Assembly (NCBI GenBank): GCA_038373865.1
Contig: JAXGGA010001583.1
Span: 1 to 64,000, forward strand
Length of the DNA: 64,000 bases
Direction of reading: 5' to 3'
From: Uloborus plumipes
Lineage: Eukaryota > Arthropoda > Arachnida > Araneae > Uloboridae
The translations under genes were made by a program, and so were the position numbers. Numbering within the stretch: the first letter of the stretch is position 1; each line of letters starts with the position of its first letter. The notes beneath the pieces were generated by a model. That model saw nothing but the letters and a program-made list of their open reading frames with translations. It was not told where the DNA came from and did not search any database. Below are positions 11,580 to 23,836 of the stretch, piece by piece.

Positions 11580-12095
11580 CAGGGGTGCTCACAGGGGGGG
11601 GGGGGGATTATGGCGCAAGTTGCGCCATCAACAATTTTGGGGGGGGGGGATTTTTTAAAACTAGTTTATTTATTTATTTAAATTATTTATTAATTTATTT
11701 CTTTAATTAAATTATTTACTGATTCTTTTCAATGTAAATTATTCATTAATTTATTTTTTTAATTTAAATTATTCCTTTATTATTATTTTTTAATTAATTT
11801 ATTTATTTTTCGTGTGTGTGTGCTTGGAATGTCTGGAAGGGGAAAAAATGATTCTATTATTCGCATAATTCGTACTTTAGAAAATTAATAATATATAAAA
11901 AAAATAATAGCAATAATTTTAAAAAATAAACAAAAATATTTAAACAAATAAATAAATAATGTTTAAAAAATAAATAAATATTAAAAAAAATAAATAAAAT
12001 AAATTAGAGGGATAAAAATAAAAAGCACAATAGGGTTCGGAAATTTTTTTTGGGGGGAATTTGCGCCATTGAGCTTGGGGGGATGGGCACCCCTG
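11580..12095. mobile_element. hAT MITE, GGCGCAA family, copy 2 (inverted)
   Basis: CAGGGGTGCTCACAGGGGGG to ...GGGATGGGCACCCCTG with a perfect 8-bp duplication AATACAGC (11572-11579 and 12096-12103). The GGCGCAAGTTGCGCC palindrome and the TTTATT-rich interior match copy 1 in the other orientation. Confidence 0.92.
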
Positions 12096-12429
12096 AATAC
12101 AGCTAAATTTCACGGCAATAAACTAAAATGTCTAACTTAAGAGTAAGAAGCTGTAAAATTGCTAGTTTTACACTTTATTACTGTGCATTTTACAGTTTTA
12201 AATTGGAAACTCGGATGCCAGTATTATAACTGTTAAAACAACAGTTCATTTTTTGCAGTGTATGAAAGTTTAGGAAGATACAATTAGGCATTATTATAGA
12301 ATGGGAACTCGCCCTCTCCCCCTCTTTCTTTTTGAGAGGATAAGTTCTTTTGCTGTTGTCTTGTGCACGAGCGTCACGGCCTATGGGGATTCGTGGACGC
12401 CCCCCCCCCCCCAATAATTTTGAAGAGGG

Positions 12430-12715
12430 GGACAGTCCCCCCCCTCCCCCAATATTTTTTCACAAGTTTCACTTAAAAATTTAAAAATTCAGAAATAAGA
12501 GGACACACGTTGCAATAAATCAATAATCAACTGATACATTGATTTCTGAAAAAGAAAGTTCTTCGTATGAAGACATTTTAAAGAATAAAATAAAGCTATT
12601 TGATTTTATGTCACTGCGGCAAATAAGTGGGGATTGAAAAGATCACGTCCTCCGGCAAGAGGTTCCCATCCCCCCAATATTTTTTCACAAGTTTCACTTA
12701 AAAACTCAGAGATGA
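12430..12715 (+). repeat. Direct repeat of about 55 bases
   Basis: CCCCCAATATTTTTTCACAA plus GTTTCACTTAAAAA occurs at about 12445-12480 and again at about 12673-12705, with further C-rich similarity just upstream. This may be part of an element running from about 12370 (GCGTCACGGCCTATGGGG) to about 12962 (GGTGACGCCTATGGGC), but those ends do not pair cleanly. Confidence 0.5.
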
Positions 12716-12969
12716 GGAGTTTTCTTCCATTTTAAACGAATGCTAAGAAAAAAATTGAAGAACTTGGGTTGGAGCCCCTAATAAGACTGCCTCGCAAGAT
12801 AAGACCTCCAAAACGATACGATGGATCTGCAAGGAGTCACGAGTTTCCGCTGGCTACCCAAATTACAGATCTTTTTCGTACCGCACGATGAAATTTTTGA
12901 AGCCAAAATGAGATCAATGTCCCCCTCCCCCCCAATAATAAGACCTCGGTGACGCCTATGGGCTTGTGC

Positions 12970-13203
12970 TAGCTAGGCTGGCAATTTGAAGTGCGCTGCT
13001 TCACTTTTCTAACTGTACTATTATTTGGTGTGAAGTCCGACTTTCACAGTGCACAGTGCACTCATGTCGTAAGAAAGAACCGGGTAGGGACAAGGACAGG
13101 AGAGAAAAAGTAATCATGTCCGACCAGGGATTCAAACCAGGAACCTCCCCATCCGCAGTTAGATTTCTCTGATCACTCGACCTCTTCCCCAAATCATTTG
13201 CAA
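12970..13203 (-). mobile_element. tRNA-derived SINE
   Basis: Read on the minus strand from 13203, the head resembles a type II tRNA gene: GAGGTCGAGTGATCAGAG (box A region), CTAACTGCGGATGGGGAGG, then GGTTTGAATCCC (box B region). These are the two internal RNA polymerase III promoter boxes at normal spacing. An unrelated body follows down to about 12970. The anticodon arm is not cleanly paired, so this is a SINE head and not a working tRNA. Confidence 0.6.
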
Positions 13204-15224
13204 ATTCCAATATTTTTAGACAATGTTCAGTGTTAAATTTGTTTTTTAAAAGAATTTAAGAGCTGAAGCAAGCACCCCAACCTAACTTTTCGGGAGGGGG
13301 GTGGAGGGAAACTACCGAACAAAATTCTTTAATTTTCCGACTGCTTCAAAAAGAAAGCGAAAGAAAGAAAATGGGAATTAAAAAGAAACGTGCATTCATG
13401 CATACGAATATCTAATGCGGAAAAACATTTTTTTTTAAGTTGAGAAATATAAATATAATATTTCAATATTGCGATACTGTTTCCGAATTTTCTGAATTTA
13501 ACGCTGTAAAAATTTGCCGGGTACGAAATTTTTTGGAAGGTCACAGGAATTCACCGTGACCCCTAAAATCCCTTTTAAGATTTGACGGGTTACTATTCGT
13601 ATAGATTTGAGTTTCCTCTTTCATCTCTTTTGATAAATACCGATAGTTTTTGACATAACTCAGCATTTTAGATTTTGTTCCAAAATAATAAAGTTTAGTA
13701 AGACATGATCTCGGAGTATTATAAAATGAAAACGTTCTCTCATTTTCTGTCTTTGTTTAGATAGGGGTCTCCTTTTAAATCCCTTGAAACATTTCAAAAT
13801 TTTTAGACAAAATTCAGCGCTTCAATTTGTTTTTCAAAATTAAATGTGACCTTTTTGCTTTGAATTTAAAAGTAATGAAAAGCATCGACCTTTGATTTAA
13901 TAAACCGATTAAATATTGAAAAATAAAATGTGTCCCCCCCCCCCCCATGATCTTTTTCAATTTTCTTATCGAAAAATCCTCAAATGTGGCGACTTCCTCT
14001 GATTCATGTTATTTGTCTAATGAACTTTCTGAACTTCTAATAAAATTAAAAAGTTTACATTCAATTCTCTTATACGTGATTTCTAAGTGGGATGTTTTTC
14101 TCTTCAATTTTATGAAAATAACATTAATCATACTTCGTTCACAGAGGGGAAAAAAATGTCCAAATTTATGGTCCTTTCACAAAATATGGACTTGGGCGAA
14201 GGACTGGTAACTTTAACCGCACCTGTATTTACATTAGGAGCAGCTCCCAACACTTTCTTTTCTTCTAGAAAGTAGAAACACTTCCGGCACTCTATATAGC
14301 AGATAAAGCGCGAAAAGGTCAACAATAGCACCTTTTTGAAGAAGTCACCGAAAGGGACATTCTTCGAAAAGTGAAAAGTCAAACTACCTGACTTTTTCAC
14401 CCCCTTTCCCCCAACACCAAAAGGAGACATCAGAGGGATGATCTCATTTGTCTCCACCCCAGACAGACGACTTTCCAAAGCCCACAAGTGCTGACAGAAA
14501 CTCGTCTCCCACTATCCCCAGGGCTTGTCCATTCTGGGTACTAGTACTAGAGGTGATCCGGTCAAACGGACCGACAGACCACCCTCCTAGAAACTGATGA
14601 AACGTTCATATTGTAGCGATATCAAAACGACATGGAATTGATGAAGGATATATATCATTCTCAACTGTGAATGGATTCGTCAGACACTGATGTGAACTTT
14701 TTCGAAAGCGATTTTGTTCAGAATCTTGTAGATCTTTTTAAAAGTTGAACTGAGGCTGGGTTGGTATTATGTTACAAGTTTGGCCGATGTTTGAATTTAT
14801 GATGCTTCATAGATACATTTTTATGACGTTAGACGTTTTCTCTTTCTTTCCGCTGAATTTGTGCATAAAGGCTGAAAGCATGATGAGACGTATGGGGAAA
14901 TGTTTAAAAATCTTTATCCTGAATTTTCCTGCTTTTCTCCAGTTTTCATATTTCGTGTAGTTTCGAATATTTCAAAGTCGTGTAGCAATTCTGATACTGA
15001 TGTATGCAAGTTAAATTTTCTACTCCATATGAAAATTAATGAGAAATTGAATGTTGAAGAAATCATTTAATTGTGTCATCTTCCCCCATTTATATATGGG
15101 GTAAATGAGTAAGATGCCACCAAGTATATGGAATTAATAATAATCACTGCTATTTTATATGTTACTAATTCCAATTATAATTGGTTTTAATTATAGTTTT
15201 TATTCTTAACTTTAATTGCATATA
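13204..15224. other. Unassigned sequence with GC-elevated island 2 (about 14190-14560)
   Basis: Most is AT-rich without features. About 14190-14560 is clearly richer in G and C. It contains CTCTATATAGC near 14290 and overlapping open frames without recognisable domains. It lies upstream of the caudal homeobox exon and could be regulatory DNA, which is inference only. The stretch 15070-15120 has a short TTTATATATGGGG motif. Confidence 0.4.
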
Positions 15225-17143
15225 CACTGCGATGCAAAAGTTTAGACAAAATGCAAATATATGTTTAAAAAGAAAACTACTCGGCGAAATGCTTTCAAAT
15301 TTCTACTGGAGGTAGACAATATGGTCTCAAATACGTGTGTGGAGTTTTAAAAATATAACCGAAACGAAAATTCGGAAATTACAAAAGACATTTTTTTTTA
15401 CTGTTGCAAAAGTTTAGACAAAAATGAGATTTTATGCAAATATCCCTTTGAAATGTGATTGGTGGAGGGAAGGCAGGACTTTTTCCTTCAACAATAAAGC
15501 ACATTGCTCAATGAATAATCAAAATCCCAAAACCACTGTAGCTCTCCTGTAAAGAAGATGAGAAAGTTTGCAAACCGAAATTTGAAAATGAACGTACTTG
15601 GCAAATTTTTCATCTTTTAAATCGGAATTAGTTTGGTAGTACATTGTTTTTCACTTAATGGAGAGCAAATTCAGACATGCGTATCGATCAAAAAAGCCAA
15701 GAAGTATTGTATTTCTTAAGGATGAATTAATTGAAAAAACGGTTCGAACTGACAATTGACAATTCGCCCCTTAATCCTACAAAACTTTCATCTTGGGTCA
15801 AAAACAGCACGTGACAGCATAAGTAGATGAACAACTGAATCAGGATGTATAAAAATAAACAAAGAATTGTGTGTGAGCCTTTTCGGACACAGTGTCCCAA
15901 ATAAGTCAGATTTTAATCAGGGCCGCCGTTTGAGGAGGAATACTGGACCTCTAGTACCGGGGCCGGAGCTTTGGGGGCCCGTAAGGTTATGAACATGTTT
16001 TTCCAGTAATAGTGTCAATAATTTCATCAAAAAAAAAAAAAATAAAATAATATCGCTTTCCATTGCCGATTCTCAATATGAAACATTTGCTAGTACAAAC
16101 ACTAATGAATGAAACACGATTGCGCAAAGGAAAATGTACCGCTTTTTAAAATCATCTGGAGATACAAATAACGTGAAAAGAAAATCTGATGCACACTTTC
16201 GTAACTAAAAAAAAAATTTTCTCCCCCTTTTTTTTACAATTGCAAATGTGCTAAAACGATGGCATGAAAATATGCAATTGGGGGGGGGGGGGGAGTGAAT
16301 GGGGGGCCCGGCATTAAAATTGGTACCGGTCCCCATCACTGGTAACGGCGGCTCTGATTTTAATAATCTAAGCAGCACAGCATATATGCTCATCGGATCT
16401 TTTCTTAAGTTACTCTAATAGAATAATAATCCATCTAGGCGATCCAAATATTAATAATTTTTTTAGTCACGATGATACATGTGCTGCTTTTCCCATAAAT
16501 ATCTAGCTTGTTTGAAAAACTATTTCCGAAAAGGTTCAAGCACAATTCTTTGTTTTTTTTTTATGCATTCAGATTCAGTTGTTCTATGCTGTCACGTGCT
16601 GTTTTTGACTCAAGTTGAAGTTTTGTGGAATTAAGGGGCAAATCGTCAGTTCAAGCCGTTTTTTCAATTCCTTCATCCTTAAGAATTGTAATTTTTCTTA
16701 TCCTTTTTGATCGATACGCATGTCTGAATTTGCTCTCCAGGAAGTCAAAGACGAAAAATTAAACAAAGTACGTTCATTTTCAAATTTCGGTTTGCAAACT
16801 TTCTCATCTTCTTTACAGGAGAACTACAGAGGTTTTGGGACTTAGATTATTCATTGAGCAATCTGTGCACTTTATAGTCGAAGAAAGAAGTCCCGCCGTC
16901 CCTCCACCAATCACATTTCAAGCGATAATTGCATAAAACCTGACTTTTGTCTAAACTTTTGCAACAGTGAAAAAAAATGTCTGTTGTAATTTCAGATTTT
17001 CGTTTCGGTTATAGTTTTTAAAACCCCAGACACGTATTTGAGACCATATTATCTACCTGCAGTAGAAATTTGAAAGCATTTCGCCGAGTAGTTTTCTTTT
17101 TATTCATATATCTGCATTTTGTCTAAACTTTTGCATCGCAGTG
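15225..17143. mobile_element. Tc1/mariner-type long-inverted-repeat element, copy 1
   Basis: CACTGCGATGCAAAAGTTTA at the left and its complement ending ...CATCGCAGTG at the right are flanked by TA. The inverted repeats extend about 650 bases on each side, with the motif TGCAAAAGTTTAGACAAAA repeated about 175 bases inside each end (an IR/DR-like layout). No transposase remains. It is interrupted at 15918-16356 by a hAT MITE. Confidence 0.88.
15918..16356. mobile_element. hAT MITE with CAGGGCCGCCG ends, nested
   Basis: CAGGGCCGCCGTTTGAGGAG to ...TGGTAACGGCGGCTCTG with a perfect 8-bp duplication ATTTTAAT (15910-15917 and 16357-16364). The second copy of the host element lacks it (..CAGATTTTCATAGTCAAAGC..), which gives an empty-site comparison. 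Confidence 0.93.
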
Positions 17144-17172
17144 TATTTATTATCAATTACAGTGTTTATTAA

Positions 17173-17744
17173 CCTGTTAACCGGGGAATTAGCTATTGCT
17201 CAACTCGTTTCACAATGGGGACTTTTTTTTCACAGCGATAAGTAATATCACACCTCAAATAATAAAAGAATATCGTTTTTAACTTATGCTTTTTATTTAT
17301 TTTTATAAAATATTTTATATTTTTAGCCACATTTTGTAGAAAATAAAAACTACTTAAGTCATAAATTTATTACTATTAAAAATATATATAACACTGAAAT
17401 TCACAATAAGAATATTCAAGTCAGAAAGTTATTACTAACATGTAAGATACTGAAATGCAGACTAAATTGAATCCAAATTGTGGCGGCTCGAAGTATTGAT
17501 CATGCAGCGCCCGTTTTCCCGTTAATAGCGCTCAAGTTACAGATTACAAGAACATGAAAATTCATGATGCATCGACAATATGATGGCATATATATAAACA
17601 CTCTAAGATTTAATGGATAAGAACAACGTAGAACGTAATGCGTTCAATATATTACGATTAATTTCCATGACGAAAAATTTCGTCATGCCCATTGCTGTAG
17701 GCTTTTATGTATGACGAAATATTTCGTCATACCCAGTTAACAGG
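17173..17744. mobile_element. TTAA-flanked MITE (piggyBac-like), CCTGTTAACC ends
   Basis: CCTGTTAACCGGGGAATT at the left and ...ACCCAGTTAACAGG at the right, with TTAA on both sides. Near the right end are two palindromes of the form ATGACGAAATATTTCGTCAT (about 17666-17687 and 17710-17731). TTAA is the duplication made by piggyBac transposases. Confidence 0.75.
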
Positions 17745-20042
17745 TTAATTGCATTTAAATTTCATCCGATAATATCCAATGGTAAAAAGAGCGAGTTTTA
17801 AAGTTCATTTCACTCACTTCTGAAAGATGTGGTGCAGTGGTGCATAAAGGAATTTTTGAAGGGTATGTGGAAAATTGACCATTTTCGTATCAAACTGCAT
17901 TATGTTACACATCCGTTCATGTTGAAGCGGATCATGTGTGTGCGGCATCTTCCCTCTCTAATACTTGGTATCTTGAGAAGATTATGTTTAGCTGTGCATT
18001 GGAGTGAAGTACACCCCCAATTATCCGCGGAATTGGGTGACATGGGTATCGCGGATAATAATAATAAAAAAAAGGCATTAAAAAGGGGGTAAAGAAGATA
18101 AAAAATGTCTTTTGGTTTTAAATAATTGCATCCCACTTAAAACGTGCTATGTACAAACAGTGACAATAGGTACATCGTACAAAGTTATTTATGTTTGAGG
18201 ACAATTACATTGAAAACAAAACATGTCTAATATAAACGAAATATGGACTGCACTGGGCATTAGTAAATATCAATTAATAGTTAAAGTGATAGTTACAAAA
18301 AACACGTATAATTTTATAACAACAAGAAGAAAACGGGGCGAAGTGAAATAGTTCATTTTGTTCGCTTATGCATTCATTTACTAAATCACGTACACTTTTT
18401 TTCTTTTATTAATTTATTCACACTTTTCTAATTAATTCACTTATTTATTCATTCATTCATCTATTTTGTTATTCATTCTCTATTTTATTCCTTAATTTGT
18501 TTTTCACATATACTAATTAATTCATTTATTTGTTTATTTATTTATGCATTAATCTTTTCCTTAATAATTCATTTATTTGTGTATTTAGGCATTCATTTAA
18601 TGAAAATCACTGTGACTAATCAAATACAAAATGCTTCATTACAAAAATATTGTAATTTTTACTTTGCCCAGTGGTTTGTTAAGGGGAAAAATTTTCACCG
18701 TTTTTGAAGCTGCGAAATAACTGCCACAAATTAAAAATAACAGTTCAACGATAGTTGTATTTTAAAATACATAACTTCTTCTTTATGTACTCTGATTTTT
18801 AGAACCAATTCCCAATTTGTTCGTTTTGAAATAGGTGCCTTATCTTAATTATTTCACTTTGCCCCACATTCCCCTATATATTTTTTTTTTCTTTGTCCTC
18901 TTGTCCCCTAAAACGTTTAGAGGAAAATTGCAATGAAAATCGTACACACGTGATCTCACGTAAAATGTTTTTTTTTTTTTTAAAGTCTACGGAGAAAAGC
19001 AAATACAGAGCCCTCCGTTTATTAAAATCACATTTGTTTTGAGGACATTTGATTTAATAAAGAGGCTGATTTTATAAATAGGCATACCTATACTTAAAGA
19101 AAAAGTTTAAGATCATTTTCCATCTGGAAAATTAATTAATTACTGTAAAAGTTTCAAATACAGTAAACTAAACAAAATTTACATTTTTATTAACAGACGG
19201 GTTTTAAAATACTGGCGTATAGATATTTGATTACCGAAAATAGTATATACACATTGAAAAGGGCAAATGTGGTATGCATTTCTTCATCTTTCGAGAATCT
19301 TTCACTTCTTGGTGCTACATAACTGTGGAATTTATTATGTCTGTTGCAAGTTTCAACGTAATTATTTTCGAATTTTAGCATAATTATATCGTTTTCAAAT
19401 ATGATGATTTTTTTAAAGGATTGTTTTAACATGTTTTAATATTTTAAGGATTCGATTCCTGCAGATTTAATTTTAAAAAGCGGCTGATTTTAAAATCCAG
19501 TGATTTTATTAGTGGCTGTTACTGTATATAGCTATGGTACAAAAATTGCACAAAAAAAAAAAAAAAAAAAAATCTTCATAAAACCCATCGTCAAAATCTC
19601 CCAGAAATATTATAGGAACCACGAACACAGATAAGTGTTCTATCACCGCAACTGATGCAATTCCATCCCCTTCGACAATTCATATCCGGAAGAAAAAATC
19701 GGCCCTTTTCCACCCCCACTACGAGGCCGATGCCTTTGGGATCGATTACATTGATTTCCATGAAAAATTGCCCCACGCAAAATTGTTCCCCGTCGTCGGA
19801 TGTTTGGGTAAACAATGGCGGAAGTTTGCAAAAGGGGGAAGGGAAATAGGCGCTCTGATGTCGAGGGTGGGGACTCGTGCACCCTTTTGTATGGATGTAA
19901 ATGGAGTGTGTCTAAACTTAGTCTTTTTATGAAGAAATCTAAACTAAGACTTTTTTTTTTAACAACGACAAATTGCTATATTATTATTATTATTATTATT
20001 ATTATTTTTTTTTTTTTTTGAACTTTAAACGTCATCTAGTTC
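17745..20042. other. Unassigned sequence with low-complexity tract and GC-elevated island 3
   Basis: 18410-18600 is a TTTATTCATTCATT low-complexity tract. A T-rich stretch lies at about 18880-18985. About 19600-19890 is GC-elevated with overlapping open frames on both strands, none with a known domain. A poly(A) (about 19552-19572) and (TTA)n (about 19981-20003) flank it. Confidence 0.45.
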
Positions 20043-20467
20043 CATTGGCGCTCCCAGGATTGTATCTTGGGAGGGGTAGAAGCCCAGTAAATGAAGTGAA
20101 GTGAAAGGCAACATTAATGACATTTCAAGGCGCCCCCCCCCTCCCTCCCTTTCAAAAAAATTACAAGTATGCAAAACATTGGAAATTCCAAAAATAATTT
20201 CAGGGAGCCCTTTGCAACGTCAGAATAGAAAGTTCGGTGGCTCGGGAGAACTGCCCGAGAATGTTTCTAAAGTCTTAATTTTTTTTCTCTTTTTTTTTTG
20301 TTTTGTTTGTTAAGGTAGGAGGGTGGTGAAGGGGACAAAAATTTGCTATAAAATGTTGACTAATTGTATCTCTCCTGAAAAGCTCTTTTTTTTCTTGTCA
20401 AGGAGGTTTGTTTCATGTTTTTGGGAGGGACTTAAGCCCCTTAGCTCCCCCCGTGTATGCGCCACTG
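20043..20467. mobile_element. hAT-like MITE, CAxTGGCGC ends, copy 1
   Basis: CATTGGCGCTCCCAGGATTG to ...CCCGTGTATGCGCCACTG. The flanks TCTAGTTC and TGTAGTCC match at 6 of 8 bases. The subterminal GGATTGTATCTTGGGAGG is shared with the shorter element at 23424. Confidence 0.6.
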
Positions 20468-21059
20468 TGTAGTCCTTCTTTCATCAAATTGGCAGTCTCG
20501 TTTCCACCATCTCACCTCCTACAAGGGGCCCATTCAGGACATGGTTAGCCCGATGAAGAACACACACACACACACACACACACACTTGCGGCAATTCATC
20601 GTTGCGAAAAACATAAATTGAATTCAAGATGTCAAAATTCAGATTTTTTTTTTCTTTTTGTTATTTTTTGTTCAGAATAAAATTTCTCAGTACTTTTTGA
20701 GAGAGTTAAATCTATTTTAAAGGATTTAAATACACTAAAACTGATGGTGATAATACTGCCGTGGGAAGATTCAGAGCAGGAACTGAAAATTCTTTATTTT
20801 TGTCATCTATTATACTTTTTCTTTATTATACAAGCTTGATTTTAAGTACGAAAAATAAGTGGAATTTCCACGATTTACCTGTTTGGTATAGATTCCAAAA
20901 CGCATTTCTTTAGATATCTCAAAAATTCACTGCTGCAGATACTGTCTTTTACCTTATCACAGTGATCAATTCCGTAAAAATCAAACTTGCTAAATGTGAG
21001 ATGGATTTAAATTCTTGTGAAGATTGTGCAAAAGAATACAGAGTAAAAGCTTTAGAATT
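20468..21059. other. Unassigned, contains an (AC)n microsatellite
   Basis: (AC)13 at about 20560-20585. The rest is AT-rich with no recognisable feature. Confidence 0.6.
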
Positions 21060-21063
21060 TTAA

Positions 21064-21556
21064 CCCATTAATGTCTGACATTTTTTTTCCAAAGATATTT
21101 TGTATGCTGGTTACAAACAGTGTTTAATGGACAGGAAAAATAAAAAAAATTATGTAAAAAATATTTTTTTTTATTAAGGAAAGAAAAATCGTCCCTTAAA
21201 AGTTACGATAGACCCCAGAGGGTACATACTTTTTCACTAAAATTTTTTTCTGCCTACGATATAATATTTAAAAAGACATTTTATAAGAAGAAATAAAATC
21301 AGCAATGAACATAAACTGGGAAGCTGGGAATAACTTTGAAAACTTCGCTTTTTTTCTTGAGATTGTGAACGATGTCATTTTTGATAAAGACCATATTAAA
21401 ACTGCTACAGAACACACTTTACAATGGTTATGCGTTGCAATCTGTTAAAAACGAATTGAAACAATACCAAGGTACTTTGGTTGAAATGTTCATTTTGGGG
21501 AAATTCAGACCCTTTTTTTGGACCGTCCCTAAAAAGGGACGCTAGGCATTAATGGG
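21064..21556. mobile_element. TTAA-flanked MITE, CCCATTAATG ends
   Basis: CCCATTAATGTCTGAC to ...GCTAGGCATTAATGGG, flanked by TTAA at the left and TCAA at the right (one change). Just inside the right end, GTCCCTAAAAAGGGAC is a palindrome. No coding frame. Confidence 0.65.
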
Positions 21557-21640
21557 TCAATAAAGTTGGTAAACTCCAGCTTTTACTACTTAAAAGAACT
21601 GAATTTTAAAGAATAAAGTGCCAAACCGGAAATAACCAAC

Positions 21641-21641
<1 letters not shown>

Positions 21642-21706
<65 letters not shown>
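21642..21706. repeat. (TTA)n microsatellite
   Basis: About 21 uninterrupted TTA units. About 50 bases downstream, TTAACCCTTTGCC ... GGGGTTAA (21755-21809) is a small TTAA-flanked inverted repeat, perhaps a deletion derivative of a piggyBac-like element. Confidence 0.9.
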
Positions 21707-22031
21707 GCGGATCTGCCAATTTTGCCTCATTTGCCTTCCTGGGGGCTTTTCAATTTAACCCTTTGCCTTATGGCATAAGCTTGCCTATAAGCAAAAAACT
21801 TGGGGTTAAAAACGGCAAAACAAAACTGAATATTTTTCAATATATTGATCGGTGTCTACTAAAACTTCTATAGAATTTCAAACAGTGCTTGTTTGTTTTT
21901 TTTCTTCCTTCTTCTTGTTTTCAAATAATAAGATAATAGAAGCGTGTGAAATTGAAGCATACATAGGCACAATTAAAAGTGGAGGAAAATAAAATAAATA
22001 GGTCTTTAAACTGAAATGCTTCATTTTTAAA

Positions 22032-22280
22032 CACTGCAAAAAATGAGCTGTTGTTTTTATAGTATAATACTGGCAGCCGAGGTTCCAATTTAAAACTGAA
22101 ATGTACGGTAATAAACTGTAAAACTAGCTGTTTTAGCTTCTTACTGTGAAATTTTTACAGTTTAGTACTGTAAAATTAGCAATTTTACAGTTTATTACTG
22201 AAAAATCAGCATTTTTTACAGTTTATTACTATAAAATTAGCTGTATTATACTGTAGAAACAACATTCATTTTTTACAGTG
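22032..22280. repeat. ACTGTAAAA palindromic repeat block F (complete copy)
   Basis: This is the cleanest copy. It starts CACTGCAAAAAATGAGCTGT and ends ...CAACATTCATTTTTTACAGTG. Its TIRs read CACTGxAAAAAATGA with inner TTACAGTATAATAC palindromes, and the middle holds about four 29-base units. There is no clear TSD. Confidence 0.85.
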
Positions 22281-23423
22281 AAGAACTACTTAAGTTCAGA
22301 TCACATTCGAGAAAAATTTTCACTATAGTTTTTTTTATCTTTCTTCAGATTTCTGCTTTTCAGGGGGAGGGGGTCGAATCTGAGGGCACCTTTGAGTCTG
22401 TTCCATCCGACTATTCTATTTCTACATCCCACACCTCTAACCCCACCAAAATCGAAGAGGTATCATCCAATTCTCATCCCTCATTCGATTTTTAAAATTC
22501 ATATCCAGGCCGGATGGAGCCATGTTTACCCATTTACTCTCGTTCGGTTCGAACACGCTAACGAGTCCCAGCGGAACAGCCATTCGTTGCCCACCAAACG
22601 ATCGTTTTCGCTGTTATCCCGGTGCTATCGTCCATCATCAGCGAATAGTAGATTCGGGAGGATGGCGTAATGGGATTTGTCCCGCCGGATAGCGCAGACG
22701 ATTTTCTGCACGATGAATGTTTCGATTATTTACTTTGCTTTTTTTTCTTCTTCTTCTTGGCTTAATCGGTGATTTTAGTATCATCTGTTCTTACGCTTGA
22801 AAAGAAATAGATTTCGAAATTAATGAATATACTTTTCCATAGTTGCCATACGTTAATTAAAAAATTATTGAAATTTTAGTTGTATATTCAACCATTTGAT
22901 GCATTTTATTAATTGCAAAGGATACATTTGATAAATACTACACAGCAATTGGATTTTTTTTCCTTTTTTGAACACTTTACATCAGGAGAGACTTTTTTTG
23001 AAACAAAGTTCCTGTTCGTTAGATTTAACGAATGATTGATGAGTTAAACCAAATTTTATCTTTACGACATCTTTTATAAAAATTGTCAAACACGGTCTCG
23101 TCAATGGTGTTATTTTGAATAAATAGAAATGACGAGCGTATAATTATCGCCAACTGACTTTGGATTTGGTATTTCATTCTTATGCAAATTTGGTGAGATA
23201 GCGGCAAGATATTACCAACTGAGCAGCATGAATGATGCTGCTCTTGTTCAGTTATTAATCAGTTACGAAAACAGGTGTTCTAGTAACTGAGTAAACTTAA
23301 GATGCAGCAAAATATGAAACTCATTAGAACCAAATAAAAAGTCCGCTATAAAACAAATAATTACCCAATGAGACAGTGAGATGCGAGTGAACTTTTTAGA
23401 GTTTTGAGTAAAACGCTTGCAAA
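22281..23423. other. Unassigned sequence with GC-elevated island 4 (about 22490-22720)
   Basis: The island (CCGGATGGAGCCATG onward, including AACGATCGTTTTCGCTGTTA and GGGATTTGTCCCGCC) stands out from about 30% GC flanks. It could be regulatory DNA of caudal. No exon with splice sites could be supported. Confidence 0.4.
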
Positions 23424-23683
23424 CAGTGGCCCACCTAGGATTGTGTCCTGGGAGGGACTAAGTGGCCATAGTTCAGAAAGTTTTCGAATTTGAAGTCCTA
23501 AAGAAAAAACTGCAGTCGTTTTTGGTGAAATTAAAAAGGGGGTTGCTGGTTATGTCTTGGCAAATTTCCAAAAAGCAACACCAAAAGGCGCATTTCAAGG
23601 TGTTTATTTCAATCAAGGGAGTTAATCTTGATACTTCTGGGAGGGGCTTGGGCCCCTTAGCCCTTCCCGTGGGTGCACCATTG
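23424..23683. mobile_element. hAT-like MITE, CAGTGGCCCACC ends, copy 2 of the 20043 family
   Basis: CAGTGGCCCACCTAGGATTG to ...GTGGGTGCACCATTG, flanked by CTTGCAAA and CCTGCAAA (7 of 8). It shares GGATTGTGTCCTGGGAGGGA with the element at 20043. Confidence 0.7.
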
Positions 23684-23836
23684 CCTGCAAAGCTAAAACC
23701 TTAAGATTTTCATTGGAAATTTTTCCTTAATAATGTTGCTTCGTACTATCTCTTGCTCCAAAACAAATGAAAGTTTTTTCAAACCATTTCGTTTAACTCC
23801 ACTTCCAAATCATCAGACTAAATCTATATTGGCTAA

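Larger units (their letters stand above)
10667..12260. repeat. ACTGTAAAA palindromic repeat block E (split by two hAT MITEs)
   Basis: It begins CACTAAAAAAATGAATGTTG, continues at 11479-11579 and 12096-12260, and ends CAGTTCATTTTTTGCAGTG. Removing 10823-11478 and 11580-12095 (plus one TSD copy each) leaves a continuous repeat of about 430 bases. Confidence 0.87.

Noticed and set aside
14128..14487. 119-codon minus-strand frame
   Set aside because: Composition effect of a GC-elevated island; overlapping frames exist on both strands and no domain is seen.
19591..19882. Overlapping frames on both strands in GC island 3
   Set aside because: The translations have no recognisable motif and no supporting splice sites; kept as an unassigned island.
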